25,598 bases of DNA, from the IMG/VR virus record IMGVR_UViG_3300047546_001557, positions 1 to 25,598 of that record; one strand, written 5' to 3'. The notes below the pieces were generated by a model. That model saw nothing but the letters and a program-made list of their open reading frames with translations, made no database searches and had not been told where the DNA came from. Source of the stretch: a virus. The translations under genes were made by a program, and so were the position numbers. Positions 21,257 to 25,598 of this stretch are shown here, in pieces (the stretch's first letter is position 1; the number at the start of each line of letters is the position of its first letter).

Positions 21257-22261
21257 ATGGCAATCTGGGGTATTGGTACTGGCACTGAAACTGCCGAGAA
21301 TAACTATAACATTCCGAAACATCTAAGTGAGGCTGATCGGACTAATACACCCCATAACTGCTTTGCAGATCAGCGCGGTTGGGTGTATCGCCGTTATGGC
21401 ACCACTGCTCAATCTGGACTTTCTACTTCTTATTATGATGAGGTTCTGGTTCCAGTTTCTGGACTTAATACCACTGGTATTAGTAGCACTCGCGGCCTTG
21501 GCGTTGCCGATCCCACTGCTATCTTTTTTGAAGATCCAAATCTTGCGTCTCCTATTAGTTTGGAAGCTGGTGGAACATCAGGTATCAAGACTGGCGTAAC
21601 TGGTTATGTAAATCTTGTATTTAATGAAAATGTTTATGTTTCTGCCGGTGCTACCGTAAAGATTAATATCTCCGATCCTCTTGATGTTGCTAAAGCATCT
21701 ATTCTTGGTTATGCTTCTTCCGTTGCTGCTGCTGTTCCTGTTTACAACTTTGTTAATGGCCAGGGCTATACTGAATTTGTAAATTATAATGGGCAGATCA
21801 CCAACCGGGTAGCATTTGGATTTACTGCACCTACTACTCTATATACAGCTAACGTTCCATTTGGGGTCACTACATTATCCTCTCTAGTTGCATCCGGGGC
21901 TTCTATTATTCCAGTTGGCTCTGTTTCTGGTGTAGCAATTGGTTCATCTGTTAGTGTTGGCTCAGCACTATTCAATGCACCTATCGTTTCTGTAGGCTCT
22001 ACTACTGTTACTATTGCTGCGGCATCAACCGTTGCAAGTACGCTCAGTGCAGGAGTTGCAGTTACCTTCTCTACCCGCACTACTGCCGCCAAACTAAGGA
22101 TTGATACGGTAAGGGCATTTGCTGGAGTAATTACTGATTTCTCGGGTGGTGTTGGTGTTACTAGCACTTATACCAGTAATCTTATTCGTAATGTTGGTGG
22201 TGCTGGCTCTACTCCTACTGTAGGTATTGGTACTACTACTCTTACTGTTACTGCCCGATAA
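21257..22261 (+). CDS. probable virion structural protein
   Basis: This 334-aa protein starts MAIWGIGTGTETAENNYNIP, followed by a conserved-looking N-terminal region rich in aromatic and Arg residues (NCFADQRGWVYRRYGTT, SYYDEVLVPVSGL). From about residue 185 it is built of Ser/Thr/Val/Gly-rich beta repeats (ASIIPVGSVSGVAIGSSVSV and similar), the look of a phage decoration, fibre or baseplate-associated protein. The start MAIWG with this N-terminal region is familiar from hypothetical structural proteins of cyanophages. A terminator and a late-type motif precede it. The exact place in the particle cannot be told. Confidence 0.72.
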   Translation: MAIWGIGTGTETAENNYNIPKHLSEADRTNTPHNCFADQRGWVYRRYGTTAQSGLSTSYYDEVLVPVSGLNTTGISSTRGLGVADPTAIFFEDPNLASPISLEAGGTSGIKTGVTGYVNLVFNENVYVSAGATVKINISDPLDVAKASILGYASSVAAAVPVYNFVNGQGYTEFVNYNGQITNRVAFGFTAPTTLYTANVPFGVTTLSSLVASGASIIPVGSVSGVAIGSSVSVGSALFNAPIVSVGSTTVTIAAASTVASTLSAGVAVTFSTRTTAAKLRIDTVRAFAGVITDFSGGVGVTSTYTSNLIRNVGGAGSTPTVGIGTTTLTVTAR

Positions 22262-22267
22262 TTATTG

Positions 22268-22335
22268 AACAAGAGAAAATTTATATTATAGACAATGATT
22301 TTTAATGAATTAAACGATGAAAATTTTCTCTTGTT
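22268..22335 (+). repeat. 15-bp perfect inverted repeat around the start codon of the next gene
   Basis: AACAAGAGAAAATTT (22268-22282) and its exact complement AAATTTTCTCTTGTT (22321-22335) enclose 38 bases that include the ATG at 22295. No T-run follows, so it is not a standard terminator. Confidence 0.85.
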
Positions 22336-22675
22336 TGCAATAAAAAACTATGAGAATCCGCAAGGACTGACTAAAGATGATTTTGAAAAAGATCTTAATC
22401 ATCTTAAATATATCAAACGACTATTAAAGAGGTATAAAAATACTGGTGATTTAAAGATAAATTTAATCTTGAATCACTTTATTATTCTATACAATATCTT
22501 TGGAGACGCAACTACTTCCATGCTTTTTTATAAGCTGGAAAGAGATCTGTGGCCTACAATGAAAACTTTTATAGTGTTTTTAAATAAATTGCCGGATTTC
22601 CCGCATTGTATGATTCACGATATTGAGTTAGATGATTATTGTCTCAACCAATTAAACAGAACAACAGATGACTAA
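22295..22675 (+). CDS. conserved-type unknown protein (126 aa)
   Basis: The protein is mostly helical with basic and aromatic patches: LKYIKRLLKRYKNTGDLKIN, then LNHFIILYNIFGDATTSMLF, then LERDLWPTMKTFIVFLNKLPDF. It resembles a protein I recall from many cyanophage genomes with the same RLLKRYKNTG and LNHxxxLYNxFGDA segments, for which no function is known. The start codon lies in the loop of a 15-bp inverted repeat, and no ribosome site is visible, so translation may depend on RNA structure. The end overlaps the next gene by 8 bases. Confidence 0.75.
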   Translation: MIFNELNDENFLLFAIKNYENPQGLTKDDFEKDLNHLKYIKRLLKRYKNTGDLKINLILNHFIILYNIFGDATTSMLFYKLERDLWPTMKTFIVFLNKLPDFPHCMIHDIELDDYCLNQLNRTTDD

Positions 22676-22862
22676 GATTGATCGGATTATTAAAATCATC
22701 AGAGAAGAAATGGCTGTCGGGGATGGCGGATTTACTGGATCTGCTGATGCTAAAGGCCCTACTGCTGGATATGATCCAACGATTCCTGGTCTCAGAACAA
22801 GATTGGATGGAAATATAGATAAGAGAATTAAAAAATTATATAAAAAATGGCTAAAACATTAA
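22668..22862 (+). CDS. small unknown protein (64 aa)
   Basis: The protein begins with a helical segment, MTKIDRIIKIIREEM, which resembles the C-terminal DKILKIVRESK end of the protein at 20819. A Gly-rich loop (GDGGFTGSADAKGPTAGYDP) and a strongly basic end follow (KRIKKLYKKWLKH). It overlaps the preceding gene by 8 bases, so it is translated with it. The Gly-rich plus basic layout occurs in small cyanophage virion or tail-assembly-associated proteins, but I cannot assign it. Confidence 0.6.
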   Translation: MTKIDRIIKIIREEMAVGDGGFTGSADAKGPTAGYDPTIPGLRTRLDGNIDKRIKKLYKKWLKH

Positions 22863-22885
22863 CAAAATCTTAAGATTTGGGTAGC

Positions 22886-22893
22886 AATAAATA
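22886..22893 (+). promoter_or_regulatory. late promoter motif AATAAATA
   Basis: AATAAATA followed by CTTTTATAC ends 24 bases before the ATG at 22918. Confidence 0.6.
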
Positions 22894-22917
22894 CTTTTAT
22901 ACGTAGCTTCTAATATA

Positions 22918-23349
22918 ATGCCAGAAGAAAATAACTCATTAAAGATTGCCCTTCTAGAGCAACGAATGAACGATTTTTTTAATGTTATCAATAAATTAGA
23001 ATCTGCAATTGAAAAGATCAGCGAAGTTAATACCAATATCATAAAAATGTTGGCCGTCCATGAAGAGAAAATAGGACAAAACGAAAAGAATGAAACCATT
23101 CTTGCAAAAATGGATGCCGATATTAAAATTGATGCTACTAATGACCGAAAAGAAATTCATGACAAATTTGATCAACTAGCAGCAGAAGTTGAAGATCTAA
23201 AGCGATACAAATGGATGAGCGTGGCATTCGGTATGGTAGCAGCCCTTGTAGTTGCCGGTGGGTTTCAGCTTGCAAGTAGCTGGGATGTTAAAATTAATTC
23301 CGATCAGCCAACTTATCCACAGCCACACCCCTTGACAGCCCGCCCCTGA
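22918..23349 (+). CDS. coiled-coil protein with one C-terminal membrane span (XhlA-like)
   Basis: This 143-aa protein has a long amphipathic coiled coil (about residues 5-96) with regular hydrophobic positions, then a membrane span of about residues 98-119 (WMSVAFGMVAALVVAGGF). A polar, Pro-rich tail follows. That layout resembles haemolysin XhlA-type accessory proteins of phage lysis cassettes and other tail-anchored coiled coils, so a part in lysis or membrane association is possible. No endolysin gene is nearby in this window. It has its own late promoter. Its last codons contain the -35 box of the primase promoter. Confidence 0.65.
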   Translation: MPEENNSLKIALLEQRMNDFFNVINKLESAIEKISEVNTNIIKMLAVHEEKIGQNEKNETILAKMDADIKIDATNDRKEIHDKFDQLAAEVEDLKRYKWMSVAFGMVAALVVAGGFQLASSWDVKINSDQPTYPQPHPLTARP

Positions 23350-23360
23350 CGTGCTATAAT
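23332..23360 (+). promoter_or_regulatory. sigma-70 consensus promoter, extended -10
   Basis: TTGACA (23332-23337) lies inside the end of the preceding gene, with a 17-base spacer ending in TGC and TATAAT (23355-23360). GTCC/GGAC at 23365-23384 could form a weak 5' hairpin. It should drive primase gp61 and nrdA early. Confidence 0.85.
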
Positions 23361-23389
23361 GATCGTCCCGTGTAACAACAGGACAATGG

Positions 23390-24364
23390 ATGGACATTAT
23401 AGATGAACAATACATCAGGTTACTTGAACCAAAATTAGAAAAATTAGTAAAGAAAAGCGATAAGGTCTACAATTGCCGATGCCCACTATGCGGGGACTCA
23501 CAACGCAACAAAACCAAGGCCAGGGGATATTTCTATCAAGTAAAGAACAACACAAATTATAAGTGTCATAATTGTTCTGTCACGACAACATTTGCAAAAT
23601 TTCTTAAGCAATTAGATTCTTCTTTGTATAGACAGTATTGTTTAGAGAAATATTCGTCTAAACAAACAAAACAAAAAGTATTAGAAGAACCCGAACCAAT
23701 ACTATCACAACCAGTATTTAGGGAAAAATTAAACCTCCCAAGGGCATCGGAAAATAAGATAGCAAAACAATATCTATTAAATCGTAGAATAGATCCTGAC
23801 AACTTTTACTATACGGAAAAGTTTAAAGAATGGTGTAATACGGTAAAGCCGAACTCTTTCAGCGATAAGTCTTTAAAATATGATGAACCAAGAATCATAA
23901 TTCCATTATATTACGATAAAAAATTGATAGGGATCCAAGGAAGAAGTATTTTTCCTAACGAGATTAAATACATTACCATTATGTTTTCTGAGGATGTTCC
24001 TAAGATTTATGGCTACGACAATGTTAACCGATCTAAGGAAGTCTATGTTTTAGAAGGACCATTTGATTCTACTTTTGTCCCCAATTCTATTGCAATGTGT
24101 GGGGCGGATGTTAATTTATTAGAGCTTAATATTAAGTCCCCAGTTTATGTTTATGATAACGAGCCGAGAAATAAGGACATTCACCAAAGAATGTTAAAAG
24201 TCATTAATAAAGGAGAATCCATAGTAATCTGGCCTTCCTACATCAAAGAAAAAGATGTGAATCAGATGATAATGTCGGATCTCAATGTTGCTGACATTAT
24301 CAAAAATAATACCTTTTCAGGACTACAAGCAAAACTACAACTTACTTTTTGGAAGAAAAAATGA
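23390..24364 (+). CDS. 61: gp61, DNA primase
   Basis: This 324-aa protein has a zinc-binding module near the start, with CPLC (C31, C34) and CHNC (C59, C62). A Toprim-like domain follows, recognised by VYVLEGPFDSTFVPNSIAMCG, where the Glu is the usual catalytic residue, and by VYVYDNEPRNKD. Length matches T4 gp61 (342 aa). It makes RNA primers on the lagging strand in the primosome with helicase gp41. A strong sigma-70 promoter lies 29 bases upstream. The last codons overlap nrdA in ATGA, so both are made from one transcript. Confidence 0.93.
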   Translation: MDIIDEQYIRLLEPKLEKLVKKSDKVYNCRCPLCGDSQRNKTKARGYFYQVKNNTNYKCHNCSVTTTFAKFLKQLDSSLYRQYCLEKYSSKQTKQKVLEEPEPILSQPVFREKLNLPRASENKIAKQYLLNRRIDPDNFYYTEKFKEWCNTVKPNSFSDKSLKYDEPRIIIPLYYDKKLIGIQGRSIFPNEIKYITIMFSEDVPKIYGYDNVNRSKEVYVLEGPFDSTFVPNSIAMCGADVNLLELNIKSPVYVYDNEPRNKDIHQRMLKVINKGESIVIWPSYIKEKDVNQMIMSDLNVADIIKNNTFSGLQAKLQLTFWKKK

Positions 24365-25598
24365 GCGACAAGATCAGCGTAAAAAAGCGCAATGGTAGTA
24401 TTGAACCATTGCAATTAGAAAAGATTCACCGTATGGTTTCGGAAGCCTGTGACGGCATTTCTGGGGTTAGTGTGTCTCAGGTGGAAATGTCTAGCGGCAT
24501 TCAGTTCTATGATGGTATCACGACTGAAGACATTCAAGAGATTCTTATTAAATCTGCTGCTGATTTGATCTCTCTTGACCATCCTGGGTATCAGTATGTT
24601 GCAGCCCGGTTACTACTGTTTTCTCTACGCAAGAAACTTTATGGTGGTCGGATTGATTTACCTACTCTTAAAGATCAGATCAAGAAGGGGATTGAATTGG
24701 GTGTTTATGATCCTGCCATTCTTCAAAATTATAATTCAGAAGAACTGGAAAAGCTCAATGGTTACATTGATCATGATAGGGACCTAAATTTTACATATGC
24801 AGGACTTAAGCAAGTTATTGATAAGTATCTGGTTCAAGATAGAGCAGATAAACGAGTACATGAAACTCCACAGTTTATGTACATGCTAATTGCTATGACA
24901 CTCTTTGCTGCTTACCCCAAAGATACTCGTCTATCTTATGTAAAGCGGTATTATGATGCGAGCAGTAAGCATAAAATTAATATTCCTACTCCTATTATGG
25001 CTGGAGTTAGAACTAAGAAAAAGCAGGGAGCAAGCTGCACTTTGATTGAAGCAGATGATGATCTAGAGAGCATTATTGCTTCTGGTGGGGCTATCATGAA
25101 GTATGTTGCCGATAAGGCTGGTATTGGTCTTAATGTTGGTAGACTTCGGGCTCTTGGCTCTAAGATTCGTGGCGGAGAAACTATTTCAACTGGCCTTATT
25201 CCATATCTTCGGTATTTTCAGGGTGCTCTTGAAGCAGTTCACCAAGGCGGACTAAGAAAGGGTAGTATGACGGTATTTGTGCCTTTGTGGCATAAAGAGA
25301 TTGAACAAGTCATTGTTATGAAGAATAACAAGGGTAATGAAGAAACTCGCGCCCGTAATATTGACTATGCCATTGGTATGTCAAAAATCTTTTATGAGCG
25401 GTTTATTCAAAATGGGGTAATTAGTCTATTTTGTCCTAATGATGTTCCTGGTCTTTTTGATGCTTTTGGTTTTCCCGAGTTTGATGATCTTTATGTGAAG
25501 TATGAAAATGATCCCACTATTGACAAAAAACAAGTAGGTGCCCAGGAACTTATTATTAAACTACTTAATGAGCGCAGTGAAACTGGTCGCATTTACAT
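24361..25598 (+). CDS. nrdA: ribonucleotide reductase class Ia, large subunit, N-terminal part
   Basis: The frame is open from the ATG at 24361 to the window end (412 codons). Residues 1-90 fit a short ATP-cone (VKKRNGSIEPLQLEKIHRMV). The catalytic domain follows with GASCTLIE, where C226 matches the redox-active Cys225 of E. coli NrdA, then AGIGLNVGRLRALGSKIRGG and SLFCPNDVPGL. The finger-loop catalytic Cys and C-terminal tail are outside the window. It reduces ribonucleoside diphosphates to deoxy forms with NrdB, supplying dNTPs for phage DNA together with the dUTPase at 16613. It starts in an ATGA overlap with gp61. Confidence 0.96.
   Translation, partial: MSDKISVKKRNGSIEPLQLEKIHRMVSEACDGISGVSVSQVEMSSGIQFYDGITTEDIQEILIKSAADLISLDHPGYQYVAARLLLFSLRKKLYGGRIDLPTLKDQIKKGIELGVYDPAILQNYNSEELEKLNGYIDHDRDLNFTYAGLKQVIDKYLVQDRADKRVHETPQFMYMLIAMTLFAAYPKDTRLSYVKRYYDASSKHKINIPTPIMAGVRTKKKQGASCTLIEADDDLESIIASGGAIMKYVADKAGIGLNVGRLRALGSKIRGGETISTGLIPYLRYFQGALEAVHQGGLRKGSMTVFVPLWHKEIEQVIVMKNNKGNEETRARNIDYAIGMSKIFYERFIQNGVISLFCPNDVPGLFDAFGFPEFDDLYVKYENDPTIDKKQVGAQELIIKLLNERSETGRIY

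Noticed and set aside
21327-21599. 90-residue frame in a second + frame inside the structural gene
   Set aside because: Its hydrophobic sequence results from frame-shifted codons of a conserved-looking region; there is no ribosome site.
21784-22167. 127-residue frame on the minus strand
   Set aside because: It mirrors the Thr/Val/Ser-rich repeats of the structural gene at 21257, has no promoter or ribosome site, and lies wholly inside that gene.
23361-23389. Terminator at the primase promoter like those at 3431 and 9305
   Set aside because: Only a 4-bp GTCC/GGAC pairing is present and there is no T-run.
24575-24787. 70-residue frame inside the nrdA region
   Set aside because: The nrdA frame is fully open and highly conserved there; this is a shadow in another frame.
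1-25598. CRISPR array, tRNA genes, insertion sequences
   Set aside because: I saw no spaced direct repeats, no cloverleaf-like segments with a TTC-type arm and acceptor pairing, and no transposase. A dedicated tRNA scan was not possible here.

Overview
This window is a 25.6-kb piece of a T4-like myovirus genome, most like the cyanomyoviruses that infect Synechococcus or Prochlorococcus. The grounds are the gene content and order (gp47, gp46, gp45, gp44, gp62, regA, hsp20, gp43, uvsX, gp41, gp61, nrdA, all on the + strand), a small heat-shock protein beside the replication genes, AT-rich coding, ATGA-type overlaps between genes and T4-type late promoter motifs (A/C/T-TAAATA). The host assignment is inferred from family resemblance; no photosynthesis gene lies in the window.

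Layout. 1-2521: gp47 (3' part), a small unknown gene and gp46, the Mre11/Rad50-like recombination nuclease. 2545-4428: an unknown protein that looks virion-associated, a promoter/terminator junction, and a free-standing GIY-YIG-type homing endonuclease. 4522-7877: a DUF3310-like protein, sliding clamp gp45, clamp-loader subunits gp44 and gp62 with two small genes between them, and the translational repressor RegA. 7984-9271: Hsp20 and a second virion-like unknown. 9331-12688: two tandem related small genes, DNA polymerase gp43 and a small unknown. 12752-16608: uvsX, broken into two genes by an atypically split intein with an endonuclease gene lodged in the break, then helicase gp41. 16613-17421: dUTPase and a small gene. 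17460-23349: genes that look structural or virion-packaged, each with a late-type promoter or a closely spaced neighbour. 23390-25598: primase gp61 and the 5' part of ribonucleotide reductase nrdA.

Regulation. Two promoter classes alternate. Four near-perfect host-type sigma-70 promoters (TTGACA, 17-nt spacer, extended TGC-TATAAT) sit at or just past the 3' ends of genes that have their own late promoter, and each points into the next downstream gene, three of the four into a replication block. Two of these sigma-70 promoters are built into terminators, so the 5' arm of the hairpin would be lost from RNAs that start there.

The most notable system is the fractured uvsX. A 64-residue N-extein carries a 25-residue N-intein. 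A separate 326-aa GIY-YIG-like endonuclease gene follows, overlapping both neighbours by 4 and 14 nt. Then comes a 132-residue C-intein fused to the 285-residue C-extein. The break lies inside the Walker A motif (GETSTGK / TFF), so a working recombinase should require protein trans-splicing. Work was by reading only; no database search was run.
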